Counted from the stretch's first letter, positions 31,401 through 44,937 are shown. The stretch: 64,000 bases of DNA from Chaetoceros tenuissimus (GCA_021927905.1 BLLK01000062.1:2384920-2448919), one strand, 5' to 3'. Numbers and translations: made by a program. Notes: generated by a model not told the origin, from the letters alone.

Positions 31401-34400
31401 ACTTTACTCAATTTTGCTTCAATTATAGATTTCTAGTGATCTTCAACTTGGTTTAAAAAGTGTAAGGTCCAATGGTGCAAAAGCAGTCTTTCTATCTCAG
31501 CCATTACCTAACAGAGGAATCTTTGAGTATACTGTTCAGTCCGGTGAATGGGCTGAGAAATTGAATCTCAAAGATTCCAACGTGATTGCTTTCATGAATA
31601 CAAACTGGAATAGTGTGTTGAGTCAGTCAAGTGAGCCAGTTACTTCAGGTGAACTTGTCCTGAAGGAAACCTTGCTGAACAATTTGCCAGTAATTGACAT
31701 AGATGCAAGACCTCCCCATGTTGTTGATGTTCAGCTGACATTTGATACTAATAAAGACGTTCTGATTAAAGACGACGAAGTTTTTGTAGACGTGGTCTTT
31801 TCAAGTCCTGTTGTTTTGAAATTTGGTCCTCCAGTACTCGTTGTAGATTTTGGAAGTGGAAGAGATGAGGCTCCCTACATAATGGGTGATAAGACAGCGA
31901 ATCTGCGTTTTCGCTACAAGATTCAACTCGGTGACAGCTCTGAGTTTCAGCCAATAATTGCTATGATATGCCCTTCTAGTGGATGCATTGAAGGCTGCAG
32001 CAATGAAGGCTATATATTGCAAAACAGCGACTTTCCTGTACTAGGAGCAGATCTGAGTATGTCGAATTTGATAGATAGTAAGTCTATGCCAATCTTTTCT
32101 TTTTCTCCTTTAGAGGTGCAAATCTTACAAACATTTTGTAAAGAGGACGATGCTGTTTTGAAGCTCCCCCATGCCAATACTGATACTTCATCAAGCGCAA
32201 TCACAAATATAGTGTCAATGGAAATTTTGAAGGAAACGTCTTCTGTCAACGTGGGAGAAGTACTCCGTATCAAAATCGCCTTCTCTGACAAGATATACGT
32301 TGAGGGGCAACCAGAATTGACTCTAAACATTGATACATCGGCAAAATACGAGAGGGGTTCGGGAACGAACGAAATAATTTTTGCACTACAAAGTACTGAG
32401 AGCGATGTAGTTAACCAACTTGATTGGGTCGCAGATACAGATTCTTTATCCGCCATAAGTTGTGGCAGCAATTATTATAATACATGCACCATTGTGAACA
32501 GAATCGGAGTGCCGGTGGATCTATCTTTCATCACAAATACAAGTGAAAGAATGTTTGACGCTCTCGAGCCTGCCATAGAGATTATGGATTCAATATCACG
32601 CATTACGGATGTTTATGCTGTATCATCACTATCCAATCTTCTAACGGCAGGTGATATGATATCTATTGCAGTTAAGTACGACAGAGAGGTTACTGTTCAT
32701 GGAACACCCAAAGTTCGTCTAAAAATGGGTGAGAAAAGTGCATATGCTGTATATGCAAAACATCTTTCAACCAATGAAATACTTGTATTCCAGTATTCTG
32801 TAGTTTTTGGTGATTTTACTGGATCATCACATTTATCGTATTATTCAGAGGACTTAATTGTAGACGAATCAAGTTACATCCGAAGCAAGTCTACAGTTCC
32901 TCTTGTTTCTGCAGATCTCAAACTGCCATCACCTACTCTTTACCCTCTCTTGACAAGCAATCTAGAACAAATTTTTGTGGACGCAAAAGTCCAGCCGTCG
33001 GTCCAAAGAGTATTTTATGGGAATGAGACCAGAGTGTATGCACCAGGTGATGATATTCACATTTCGGTGGAGTTTGATCATTTTGTTTCAGTCCAAGGAA
33101 CGCCTGTAATGTTGATTGATGTTGGAAACGGTAAAGTTGGGTGTGGTTACTACCATGCTGGCACAACGACAAAAGTATTGAGTTTTCGCTATTCCGTAGA
33201 AATAGATCATGTCGAGAAATACTTGAAATATCTAAATTTGCACTCTCTCCAGGTCTCTTCGCATGAAAAATGTGGAAATATACAGGGCTCCATCAAAAGG
33301 CAAAGTGCTAATCCTACAATTGAAGCTGACGTGACACTACCAATGCCTGGAGAAATCAATAGTCTTGTTGATGAAAATTTTCTTATTGATTCCAGTGTGC
33401 CATATGTGAAAAGAATTTGGAGTCCTCAAAGTCCTACAATATTCAACACAACAGAGATCATTTCTGTCCTTGTGGAGTTTTCGAGGCTTGTCAAAGTCAG
33501 TGGATCTCCGAGGTTAAAACTAGCGACTGGGATGCAGGACCGTTTCGCAGAATTTGTTGCCATCCAAAATGATTCCACTCTAGAATTTCAATACAAGGTT
33601 AGACTAGGGGATTTCACGCAAGACTTGGACTATTGGACGAACGAGGACATTGTTCGTAGCTCATCTATAGATTTACAAGAAGGATCTATCATGGTGCCAT
33701 CTTCTAATCCAATTTTACACGCTGATGTTCATATTAATCCAAGCTTTGGCTCTTTGAGCGGTCAGAACAATCAACTCTCTTTCGTCGAAGGTGAAGTGGA
33801 TTTTAAAGGTCTCAAATTGGGAAAAAGAGGAAACTATTACAAAATGCATTTTGGCACAAGTATTGAAGGCATACAATATGAGGCTCATATGAATGTGAAG
33901 GTGGACGCCAGCGCCGAATATGAGCTTAATGGAGATGAAAGTGATCGAGATTTTGGTGATGCCTTTGGATCTTCAGTTGCCATAAGAGGAAATATGGTTG
34001 CTATTGGTGCCCCCAAGAAGAAAATGCCCTCTTCTGAAATACAAGTAGTTAAAATTTGGAGCGAAAGTGTTTCTGTTGAAAGAGAAATTCAAATAATTTC
34101 GACACAGGTCGATGTGGACCAAAGTATTAGGGCTGTACAAACTTTCAGTACTTTTACATCCACAAGTGCTACAGTAAGTGGACGTTTTAGCATCAGCTAT
34201 ACTGATCCGGGCAGCAACTACAAATATGCATCTTCGCTGGAACTTCCTTCAACATGTGACTCAACTTACATGAAACAACGGCTAATGGAGATGTTTCCTG
34301 TCCTTGGAAATCTTGATGTTAGTCGTACTTCCAACGATGCTTGTGATTGTGAGAATGCATGGACTTGGAAGGTAACTTATCATGACGCTTCAGAAGGTTT

Positions 34401-37400
34401 TGGTACTCTCATGACAGATGGCACAAATCTCGGCGGAGAAATCACAGATGCTGGTTTTGAATTATACACAGACATGTTGAGAGGGGCATTCAAATTAAGA
34501 AACCCATTCAATAATCTTACTAGTCGAGACATTCAGTACGATTCATCTGCAATGGACATGAAAGCAATCATAGAAGAAGATCTTGATGTTCTAGTCACCA
34601 ACGTTCGTGTTGCAAACACAAATAGGAGAGACATTCCAGAGCTTGGGAGAAGATGGATAATTACATTTGACTCCCATATTGGTGACTTTGGTCAAGATGT
34701 CAATGTACCCAATATGATCGCTGAAACGTCTTCCTTACTTGGAAAGAATGCGACAGTTTGGACTTATATTGGAACGGAGGGAAAGAGTCCCGTCTCTGGA
34801 TCATTTTCCTTTTCATTCCGAGGATCCGATTACAGTAAATTAATCTCATACGATGCAGATGTAGACGAAGTGAAGGAAGCCCTTGAGGAGTTAGACTCTA
34901 TCAACAAAGTTTCTGTCCTAGAAAGGGAAACTTTTGAAACAGTATCTGGGTATCAATGGACCATTGTCTTTGAATCAGTAAACAAATTGACCAATTACGG
35001 CTGGTTGCCTGATCCTGGAGGAGAAAGTACGCATGGGAACCTTGAGCGTCTTGAAATCAATAGTCATTTGGTTGGATGGAATGTAGAAACCCATGTTGAC
35101 TACGTTCATGGATCTGATATCAGTGACACACAGTCCCAGTGGATGGCAAAAGAAATGGGAAATGATGGTACCGGTAGCGGACAAATTTCTATCTATAGCA
35201 AATCCAATGCAGGGTGGGATTTAGAAAGTCACTTGGAAGCCCCTGACCGCGACGCCCATGACAATTTTGGTTTTAGTGTTGGCCTTGGACAGGATTTTGT
35301 AGCAGTTGGCTCTCCTTTCAAGGAAATTACTGGACATCCTGAACAACAAAAAGTTATTTGTAAAAAGAGTAAACTACATGGACACTTTCGATTCCGATTT
35401 CGAGGCTTTTATTCGAATTCTATTGCCTACAACGGAACCATCGGTGATATCCAAGATGCAATGCAAGGAATTTACAAAAATACTACCAAGTTGCACACTT
35501 TACCAAAGATTATAATTACATCTGAAGGAGAATGGGCCAATAATAATGATGGATTTTGTGTCCAAAATGAAAACAATTTTACAGTCACCTTTACCACCCC
35601 AGATGGCGGCGGAGTGAGTACAGGAACGAATTCAACAGGGGACATTGAATTGCTACAAGTCATATTTGACGTTGATGAAGACATCAATGATCCTCCTTTA
35701 GAGATTATTGAATGGCGACGTGGAACAAAATCTTTGTCAGGGTCTTCTTCATTAGGCTTTCAGTCAGGTGCTGTCTATACATTTACGAGAGACAAGACAT
35801 GCTTCTATTGTCCTGCTGAGTGGAAATTTGAGCGAAAGATATCTCTACTAGACTGCCCTTATAATGTCGACCTTATTGGATCGGAACATTTTGGTTGGAG
35901 TGTGGCCATTCAAAACGACACAATTTTTGTTGGTGCTCCTGGTGCTACAAACAGCACTGGTGCAGCTTACAACTTTGTCCGAAATTCAAAGAGAGTGTGG
36001 GAATGTAGACATAGACTAACAGCACAGGTATGGCAGGGCAAAGAAGGAGATCGTTTTGGAAGCACAATTGCAGTTAATACGAATGATACAATTATGATAG
36101 GAGCTCCAATGCACAACAACGGACAGGGTTCAGTGTACATATTTCGTCGTCATCCAACAACATCCCAAATTCTCTCTAGTCAACAACTGCTTCCATCATT
36201 ATCAGATTCGATGGTCAAGATGTCATTTGGTCATTCATTATCAATATGGAACAATGAAGCTGTTATATGCTCGCCTAATTATGAATGGAGTGGTCTGGAA
36301 TCTTCCGGTGCTTGTTTTGTTTATGACCGTGCTACGAACCAAGATTACTTTCAGAAAACAATGGTACTAGAACCAACCAATGTGAATAAGTATGATCGCT
36401 TTGGCTGGAGTGTTTCCATGCACAGAGACAAAATTGTAGTGGGTCAAGTCGAGGAATATGGAGGAGAGTTGGATCCACAAGCTCCTGTCCAAACAATAAC
36501 CCTTTCTTGTCAAAACTGTACTCAGACCATTGACGGATACTTTGAATTGAATTGGAGGAATAATCACATTAGATCAAAGCCCTTATCTCCTTCAGTCTCG
36601 GCAAATCAACTCAGACAAATTCTTGAGTGTCAGCTGAATACAGGTCCAGTACGAGTGTCACGATCAGAGAAAGGGGACGAACATGGAGGTTACAAATGGC
36701 TTGTTACTTTTACTGCTTTTGGAGGAGACAGCAATAGAATCCCAAAATTGGGATGCGATGTGAGATACATTAGCGCTGATAATCCAACATGTAATGTTGA
36801 GATTTTGAGCAATTTGCCCCAGAACATTAGAAGCAAAACGCATGTTTTTGTGAAAGACAAGGACAAATCCTGGACTGAGGAAGCCTTTTTACTGCCAGCC
36901 ATATCACAAGCTCAAGATCTTGTTGGAAGTTCCGTGGCAATTCAAGGAGATTATGCAATAGTGGGAGCGCCTAATAGAGATTTACTGAATATTAATAGTG
37001 GTGCTGCTATCGTATATGATTTGGGTTTCCTCAACTTTCAGTTTGAATCAGATTGTTACAATGTCACTGAAGGAGAATCACTGCAAATCATTCTTGAACG
37101 AAAGCAAGAATCAGAAGCCGAAGTAATTGGAGTCAAGACCTTTAGCAATGACGAAGCTTTACAGTTGAAACACTTTATCGACGACTCTAAAACACTACAA
37201 TATTCCCATCTTGACTCCGCAGTGGCCAATCCTCAGTACTATGGTGGCATTGACAACCGCAGCCAATGGATTTTTGGTATGAGAGATTTTAGGGGTCTCA
37301 ATGACTATCAAGCCCTTGATTACCAAATGGTTGTCAAGTCTAGTAGAGAATCGGTAACAATCGATACCACCAATGATGACATCTTTGAAGGTTCGAGTGA

Positions 37401-40311
37401 GAGTTTGGTGTTACAAGTTGCAATGCCTGGAATGTTCTCTAGTCCTGTGGGACACCTTCGAACAAAAGTCATGGTCATGGATGATGGAGATGGGGTTTTG
37501 AACAATACCGTGTATTACTCGAAAAAAGAGAATCCTTCTTCACAGCGATCCTCATCATTTGGAATGGCAATCGATGGTCTAGAAGAGGAAAATTTTGTTC
37601 TTGTCGGTGATTCTTCATTTCAAGACAACTCAGGTATAGTGTATCTTTACAAACTAGAGGGTGGAAAATGGAAAGAGCTTACATCCATATTATCCCCCTC
37701 CAATGAATCTGTTGGTTCCATGTTTGGAGATGAAGTTTTCATCAAACCGTCTTCCGAAGGGAAGGTTGAACTCGTTATTGGCGAACCAAATCTATCCATG
37801 GTCCATGTTTATACTTATGAAGTGCATAGCAATACGACCAATTATATTTGCGCCCTCTCAATTCCATCCAACAAACCATCAACATCAGAATTAAAGTTTG
37901 GGGTTCGAGGATCCATCGCCATTGAAGGTGACTTGATACTTGTCAGTTCATCTAAGATGGAAAGTGTATATTTGTATAGACGAAAGCAAGTCTTGGACTT
38001 GGATCACGGGTGGGAATTTTGGACAACGATCAGAAGCAGCGACTTTGATTATGATTTGTATGATGATGGATTCACCGTGGAACACATGCACAAGCAAGGA
38101 TTTGGAACACGTGTAGCACTGAATGAACGCTCAATTTTGGTCTCTGCAATCTACGCAAACTATGGCAATCGAGGGGATAATTCAGTGAGAGAACATTTTG
38201 ATACAAATGGCATTGACAATGTAGGGCTAGGAAAAGGAAAGGTCTACATCTTTTATTCAAGACCACATGTTTTTACCATATCTTGTATGACTAGCGATGA
38301 ACCTGTTGGAGGGAATCTCCGTTTCACAATTTTAGATCATTCAGCAGTTATTGGTTGGAATGATACACAAGAAATCATAAACGAAATGACAAAGGCTAAT
38401 TTCCCCTTCAATTTGTCCATGAGAAGAAACGAGGATCAATTCAAGGATGGGGAAGTAATGATTCGTACTTGGACTATTTCTCTGGACGACTACTTTTCTG
38501 ATGAATTGCCTAGTGTAAGTATAGCATGGAATGGGTCTGGCTGTGATGAGTGCATCGAGTTTATTAGGCAGGATTCAAGCTCCATCAATAATTTGGAAAT
38601 TAGTGTGGAACACAGTTTCACAATGTCTCCTTTCGAACAAGTCCATGTCCTCGAATCTCCAGATTTAACGAGCGGAGACTGTTTTGGTTGCAGTCTTGAT
38701 ATCGATAGTGATCAGATTGTTGTTGGTGCACCTCACAGCTCAGCCAAAACACGAACTACATGGGATTTTGAAACAGGTAATCTCGTTGGATGGTTTACTA
38801 CTGGAAATGCTTTTGACTTTCAACCAACATTTGGTGATAATGCAAGAAAGAGGATGGCCTACTCTGGTTTTGGAAAAGATGCTAGTTTCACATCAGGAGA
38901 TCCTCAGCCTTCAAAACCTCAAGGCCGCTACTACATTGGCACCTATGAAAAGAGACCGGGTAGTAAAGGTAACTTCTTGGTTCCAGATTCGACATTTTCC
39001 GAGGGAAATATTCAGGGTGATGCTCCAAAAGGCACAATCACTAGTGATCCATTTATGATAAATGGCAAGGAGATTAGCTTTCTTATTGGAGGAGGATGTG
39101 ATCCGAAAACAGAATACATAGAGCTCCTTGTTGATGGATTCAGTACAGTTCGAAGTACTGGTCTATGTTCCGAAAAGATGGAATTAAATACATGGGATGT
39201 ATCGATGCATAAAGGCCGATCAGGACAGATTCGAATAGTCGACGACAGTTCTGAATTGTGGGGTCACATTAACATTGACAGTATCAAATTTAGTTGGAAT
39301 ACCCTTCAAGAAAAGGGAGGAGCTGTACAAGGATATGGTTCATCAAATGGAAAGCAACACTATCACGGACAGGAAGAAACACCGCTTTCAGGTGCTGCAT
39401 ACATTTTCAAAAGAATCTGTCCTAATGAGTCGATACTAATTAATGACTGTGAATGGGTCGAAGAACAACGTTTAGTTCCTAGTGATAAGAGAGCAGAAAA
39501 TAATTTTGGTGCAAGTGTTGTTGTGACCAGTATCAACAAAAATATCCTAGTTGGAAGCAACAGAAGTCCGAGCTATGGGTTCTACAAAGAAAATCCTCAG
39601 AAGCTTTACAGGTTCCCCGTACAAGAAGCATCAAAGGATTTAAATTTCTTGGACCATGTACCCCTTGCAACTAGTTTCGATGTTCCAATAATTTTACCCC
39701 AAATATATACAGAGAATGCGGGTGCCATCTATGCATTCTCTCCCAGAGACGGTGCTTGGCCAATATCCGAACATGCTAGGATAGCACCACCAGACGTCAA
39801 AGGAAATGAATTGTTTGGATCAAACTTGTTTCTTTGGCATAAATCATTTGGTGCCGGCAGCGGGTCGGGACACTCATTTTATTTGTTCAACCTGTCATGG
39901 CAAAGCGTACGTTTTGCCGAGTCAATTTACATTGCATCTGAAGACCAATCTGAGATAGAAATTGAGGTGATTCGAGATTTCAGTGAGGAACCTCTACATA
40001 TTGGATATTCTACGAGCGATTTGACTGCCACAGGAGTTGCAGAAGAAAAAGTCATCCAATGCAAAACATTACCTCTAGAGAGTCGCGAAGGGTGTGGAGA
40101 CTACATACAAACGACTGGAATTCTCCATTTTGATGCTAGGCAAACAGCTGCATCGTTCACAGTACAAATTGTAGATGACGATTGCCTCGAGAAAGAGTTG
40201 GAGTATATTCAGCTTACTTTGCATCTTCCCGGAGCTGCTGCTATTCAAGGAAAATCCTTCCGAGGTCAGATTCATATTGCAGATGACGACTTTTTGAGTC
40301 AAACCTGCTAG
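28478..40311 (+). CDS. Giant secreted Ig-like/FG-GAP/Calx-beta protein (5 exons, about 3852 aa)
   Basis: Exons 28478-29032, 29104-29695, 29762-30516, 30590-31363 and 31429-40311; introns are 65-73 bp, each GT-AG and frame-preserving. The third-from-left gap, 29696-29761, is open in frame and could be retained (22 extra residues). A signal peptide (FHLLLFCGLFVVLNA) starts the protein. The first part repeats a filamin-like unit (VVDAGGN ... G-x-A-x-F ... AG-GY-x-F). Next come bacterial Ig-like repeats (V-x-F-x-V-x-VxGxPxLxL ... FxYxVxxGD). From about residue 1735 there are a dozen FG-GAP units (FGxSVAIxxDxxxVGAP), interspersed with SGxFxFxF/ITF units, a jelly-roll-like FETGNLVGW domain near 38.76 kb and two Calx-beta-like domains (about 2763 and 3715-3850). 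No TM or GPI signal closes it, so a secreted or wall-associated adhesive role is inferred. Confidence 0.85.
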
Positions 40312-40340
40312 TGAGTTTTAGTAATACCTTTTCTAAAAGA

Positions 40341-41943
40341 CTATTTCACTTCGTTCTTCTTTTGTAGTCTCTTCCATCGACGATTTGATCTTTGGACTTC
40401 ACCAACCAACATAGCCTCAAGCTTCTGTAGTTTTGCTGTATCATGTCGAGACGAAAAGAGTTGTGGATAAACATCAACAAAAGTGTAGTCATCTTTTATA
40501 GATAAACTCGTTTTCAACATTAAACACACAGTAGTTTGAGCTTCAAAGTCCTTTCTGGTGTCTTGGACATCTTGCTTTTGTTCTGAGAGAAGTATTTCTG
40601 AACTACTAACTTCCTCACATTTTAGACAAAGAAATTTCAATTCTTTTGCAAATACTTTAATCCTTGCAGAAACTTCAGCTACCGCAGCATCTTTATCATT
40701 AGTCTCAACTTTTACTTGAAAGCAAACTCCCCCTTCCATTTGCATAGCTGGAATGAGAAAAGAAATTAGTGATACCTATCATGACAACTTCGTATTCATA
40801 TTACATAAAAAAGTATAACCTACCGGGAGATGTTATACATGGCGACAAAAACGTCCAAGCTAGACCCCATCGTACCATTTGACCTTGTGAAAATTCGGCA
40901 ATACGTACTGACCCTCTTCCCAATCCCAATATTTTCTCTACTTCTTTTTGCAGAAATCGCAAGCTTGACTTTTTTGAAAGCATGAGACTAAACCAAGTGC
41001 ATTTGTCCTGATACCTGTAACTATCATAAATCATATCAAGAGCAAAGCCAATTTCACCCCCTGGATAAACAGATTCATTAGATGTCATGCTTGTGCGTTC
41101 TCGATCATCGCCACTTCTTACATTAGTTGCTTCATTATCTGTGGAATAAAATGGTGGATTCGTTAGGAAAAAGTCAATTTGATTACAAAATTGGGAACCT
41201 TCCATCATTGCAGTATTGATTGGTGTTGTGATAATGGTATCTTCATCATTTCTGATTAAAGTCCTAGATCCACCGCCATCAGGAGTAGGTAAAACTTTGA
41301 CGACCTTGATGATTGTTTCTAATCCATTTGCAACAATATTCTCTTTTGCGGATTGGATAGCTTTCTCATCAATATCCGTGCCTATAAACTTCCACTCTTG
41401 CCCATCTGTAAAGGTGTCTGTTGAAAGGAGAAGAGGGTAGATACAGCTTGCACCTGTTCCAAGATCTACACCTTTTCGAAATATCGGCCTCGGTTTCGTG
41501 AAATACTCTGTGCTACTCGATTCTTTCAATAGCTGCTTCATCCAGAGCACATAATTGAGCCTGTTTGGTATTGGAGGACAAAGATATCCCTCCGGAAGAC
41601 TCTTTAGATTGAGTTGAAAGTATTTATCAAGGATTGCTCTCGAAAGTGCCAAGTTAAAATGGAAATCGACATTGGATCCAAAAGAAGAAGAACTGGATTG
41701 CTGCCTTGATTTCTCCTTTTGTCGTGACTTTAACTTTTCCCATTCTTCTTTGAACTCTGGAAACTCAGATGAAAGCTCCAGAAAATCAACGTTTGAAAGC
41801 TCGTTTGTAACTTTCACGATTGAAGGGATGTGTAGACCTGTTGTAGTTTTTGTTTCATCTCTATGCTTCTTTTGGTCACCTATTGCACCTTTGATGTTTT
41901 CCCTTCTTCTCTTTTTACTTCTCTTGTTATGTGACTGTTCCAT
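40341..41943 (-). CDS. METTL16: METTL16-type U6 snRNA m6A methyltransferase (2 exons)
   Basis: METTL16 methylates A43 of U6 snRNA and certain mRNA hairpins, using S-adenosylmethionine. Exon 1 is 40824-41943 and exon 2 is 40341-40747; the 76-bp intron joins in phase 1, giving 508 aa. I chose MEQSHNKRSKKRRR at 41943; an in-frame Met at 41994 would add 17 residues. Visible blocks are RLNYVLWMKQLL, VDLGTGASCIYPLLL (SAM site), FIGTDIDEKA, the catalytic NPPF at 262-265 in FLTNPPFYS, GGEIGFALDMIYDS, WFSLMLSKKSS and VRWGLAWTF. The N-terminus is basic, nuclear-signal-like. Exon 2 may correspond to the vertebrate-conserved C-terminal domain but I cannot show it. Confidence 0.9.
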
Positions 41944-42175
41944 CTTCAAATTATATATGAATATAGACCTCCATTCAATCTTTAAAAGTTGCACACTTCC
42001 AACTTAGTCTAGTAGTTCTAATTGTACTGTAGAACAGAGCAACTATACAATAGCTAGGAGATAGTAGGTAGATAGTAACAAAAAATCAGATTGACCAATG
42101 ACGAGAGAAAGGCCAAACCTCTGTCATTTGTTAAATTAGCCTATATCCCTATTCGAAGTTTTTTTCAATTTCATT

Positions 42176-43436
42176 TCAATCCCATTGAAGTGAACAGTTC
42201 TCGCTACGTTCTACTTGGAAATATTCATGGTTGTCCAAAAGCCACCTAAAGCTAGGCAAATCACTGTATGTCTTATTTCCTTCCAATTTCATCATATTTC
42301 TCATTTCTCTCAGTAGATCGTGGTCAACTTTGGATAATGCATTTTCTTTATTAGCTTGCAAGCTCTTGCGTTTATCATGTCTGAGAAATTTTGATAATTG
42401 ATCCTCTGCAACCTTGTTAACATCATATCGAACATCGCAATCTTCTTCTTCTTCACTACACATAAAGAATGGTCTCTTTCCGGTCCGTAATTCTTTTTGT
42501 TTCTTTGTCTCAACAACCTACAGTAGGTAATAGCGATATGATACATGAGCAATATGGTTTTAGAAAGGGTATTTTGCAGCAGTTACGCGTCAGGCTTACC
42601 TCGGCTAAGTTCCAGTCGAAAACCTTTAATGCACCATCTTGCAACATTATGTTCCAGAATTTTGTATCAATCAATATAACATATCTCGAATGAGCGTATG
42701 CAAGAATCTCAAAATACCTGTAAAAGAAACATCTTATCTTTTCTGCAGGTAAAATCAATTCTTGAGTATAATCTTTCATGTGATGATGTGTTGCCCGGAC
42801 TTCTTCCATTATAATCACTGACATATTCTTTGCAAGTCTCAGCCGTTCCGTGTTAAGATCTTGCACTCCAACATTATCGTAATATTCTTCATTGGTATTC
42901 TTTGAAGGCAATTCAAATAAATTCTCTCGAAATGGATTTGGAATACTCTCAGCAAAGTAAAGTATCTCAGGAATGCTTGGATGAGGAGCGAGACGTTTCA
43001 GAGCCTCTACCTGTCTGACAGAAAGTTTTGCATATCTCTTGTTATTGTAATCCGATGTTAGCTTGATGATATATTTCTTTTTCCTAGGTTCATCAAATAC
43101 AGCTCTGAATGTATCTGAACTTGCCCCCGATCCAAGCCAGTTTCCGAGTTTGATATTTGTTATCCAATGATTGTTTCTTTTAGTTGGTTCGTTCGGTTTT
43201 AACTTGGTATTGTTTTGAATATGACGTGTTCCATATGAATATATTATTGATGTACTATTGGAATTCTTCGGGTTCTGAAAAGAATCTACTCCATTTCCAT
43301 GTAACTTTAATGCTGAATGTATCTCTCTATTCAGAATAAGGAAGTCAAGGACGAAAATATGAAGCATCACAAAAAGTACTCTATTCTTTTTCCCAATTTC
43401 ATGTCTCTTTTGGGTTTTGAATCCTAGTACATTCAT
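42176..43436 (-). CDS. Membrane-anchored divergent protein kinase (2 exons)
   Basis: Exon 1 is 42600-43436 and exon 2 is 42176-42517; the 82-bp intron (GTAAGC...ACTGTAG) joins in phase 0, giving 392 aa. A hydrophobic segment (VLFVMLHIFVLDFLIL) near residues 20-36 suggests a type II anchor. The kinase fold shows a Gly-rich loop (LGSGASSDTF), a beta-3 Lys in KYIIKLT, an IIMEEV hinge, and a catalytic loop LIDTKFWN (Asp257, Lys259, Asn262) where HRD is usual. Asp274 lies in DWN, in place of DFG and reminiscent of CK2 DWG. The C-lobe is short. Core catalytic residues are present but His-Arg and the DFG Gly are lost, so activity is uncertain. Confidence 0.7.
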
Positions 43437-43985
43437 TGTAAAATGTTTGATATATGGTAAGATGAAATGCCAAGTTTCAGTTGTAAATCACCTATTAATT
43501 TCTCTTCGAATATGATAGCATCCAAGCAGGACTGGGGACAGAAATTTTATTTAAGAAGCAAGAAGAAGAGTTAGTGTGGCTGGATGAAATACAGGTCCGT
43601 TGGGTCTTTTGAACAGCAATAAGTAAATTTAGCTTCCAGATTTGGAGATTTTAGTCAATTTTGTCTCTTTTTTGAAAGATGACACTTTCTATCTTGCAAA
43701 TTTCAATCTTCAGTTTAGATTAATTTCAATTTTGAATGAAAAAACATCAAACCTACCTGGAAGAATAATTGTGAGACTTTCACTTCACGTATGTAAGCAA
43801 TAATTCTGCAAGGTAACAATTCTCGTGGGAGCGGAATTTTGCATAATCTTTAGATTCCTTTGAGAAATAAGAGAAATTCCTTTATTTAAAATTTTTTTTT
43901 CCATTATCTTAGCATTTTTCTATTTCTCTTGCAGTTATTTATTAACAGCAGTGTCACGTAAGAATACAAATTTTTTGTGAGTTTT
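43437..43985. other. Intergenic, AT-rich, 549 bp
   Basis: Promoter side of the kinase gene, next to the inverted-repeat element. No coding signal found. Confidence 0.4.
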
Positions 43986-44748
43986 TGCTGCAAATGAAAA
44001 ATCTAATTTCGGCTCCAATCGACGCGCGATAAAGTAGTAATACCTTTTTAGAAGCTTTTTTTACGCTTGTTTCAAAACTGCAATCGACGAGAGCGCGCAT
44101 GCTTTCTGAGTTGAGAAAGTAACCTCTAAAGTAGCTTACTTCGGTTATGTCACAGTTTGGTTGCAACCATATTTCTCGCTACAAAATGAGTGGACGAACG
44201 CGAGAAGTTACAAATAAATTCTTGAAGTTATTGTGTGAATGAATATGTAATTAGTTTGACCACAGAGTAAAAGCAAGTATTTCTATCGATTGCCTTTTTG
44301 GAGGGATTTTCTTTGATTCTTTCTCGTACGTACGGACTGTACCAACAATGGCACAATCTCTGTCATTGGTCTGTGAAATCGAGTGAATTTGAAGCCAATT
44401 TCGAGTCATGAATCGACCATGTCTTCTATACACTCAAATAAATCATTTTGAAGTCGGCCTACAAAAAATATAACTACATAAATATTTAGAAAACTATTGA
44501 AATGAACACTACGTAACTTCTTGCGTTCCTCAACTCATTTTGTAGCAAGAAATATGGTTTCGATTCTACACCAAATATTTGAAAAAGTGACGATCTCCTC
44601 TTACGAAAAGCTAAATTTCTCAACTCAGAAAACATGCGCGCTCTCGTCGATTGCAGTTTTGAAAAAAGCGTAAAAAAAGCTTCTAGAAAGGTATTACTAC
44701 TTTATCGCGCGTCGATTGGAGCCGAAATTAAATTTTTCATTTGCAGCA
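43986..44748. mobile_element. Foldback/inverted-repeat element, 763 bp
   Basis: Outer arms 43986-44118 and 44616-44748 are inverted copies, 133 bp each, with four mismatches and no gaps (97 percent). Inner arms 44166-44210 and 44514-44558 are a second inverted pair, 45 bp with four mismatches. Diverged sequence of 47 and 57 bp separates outer and inner arms, and the loop is 303 bp. Both outer arms encode, in one frame, the same short peptide (RALVDCSFE ... VLLLYRASIGAEI). No transposase frame or target-site duplication was recognised. It fits a MITE/foldback element or a palindromic duplication of a gene fragment. Confidence 0.7.
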
Positions 44749-44937
44749 CAAAATTGGATTACTTTTGAAAATTACTCTTCTTGTTCGTCCAGAGCTACAC
44801 AATGATTGACATTCATATTCCTAAATATAGGTTGTAATGTACAAACAATGATCATAAAATTTTACCCAACTTACATCTTTGTTCGTTTTTCTTTGTAGCT
44901 GCAAGATATTTTTGATTCTTGACTTGAAGGACATGCT

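Noticed and set aside
40303-40372. Possible intron extending the giant gene past its stop (GTGAGT at about 40312, TTTTGTAG at about 40365)
   Set aside because: The downstream frame would run antisense through the METTL16 last exon, and the Calx-beta domain already ends before the stop.
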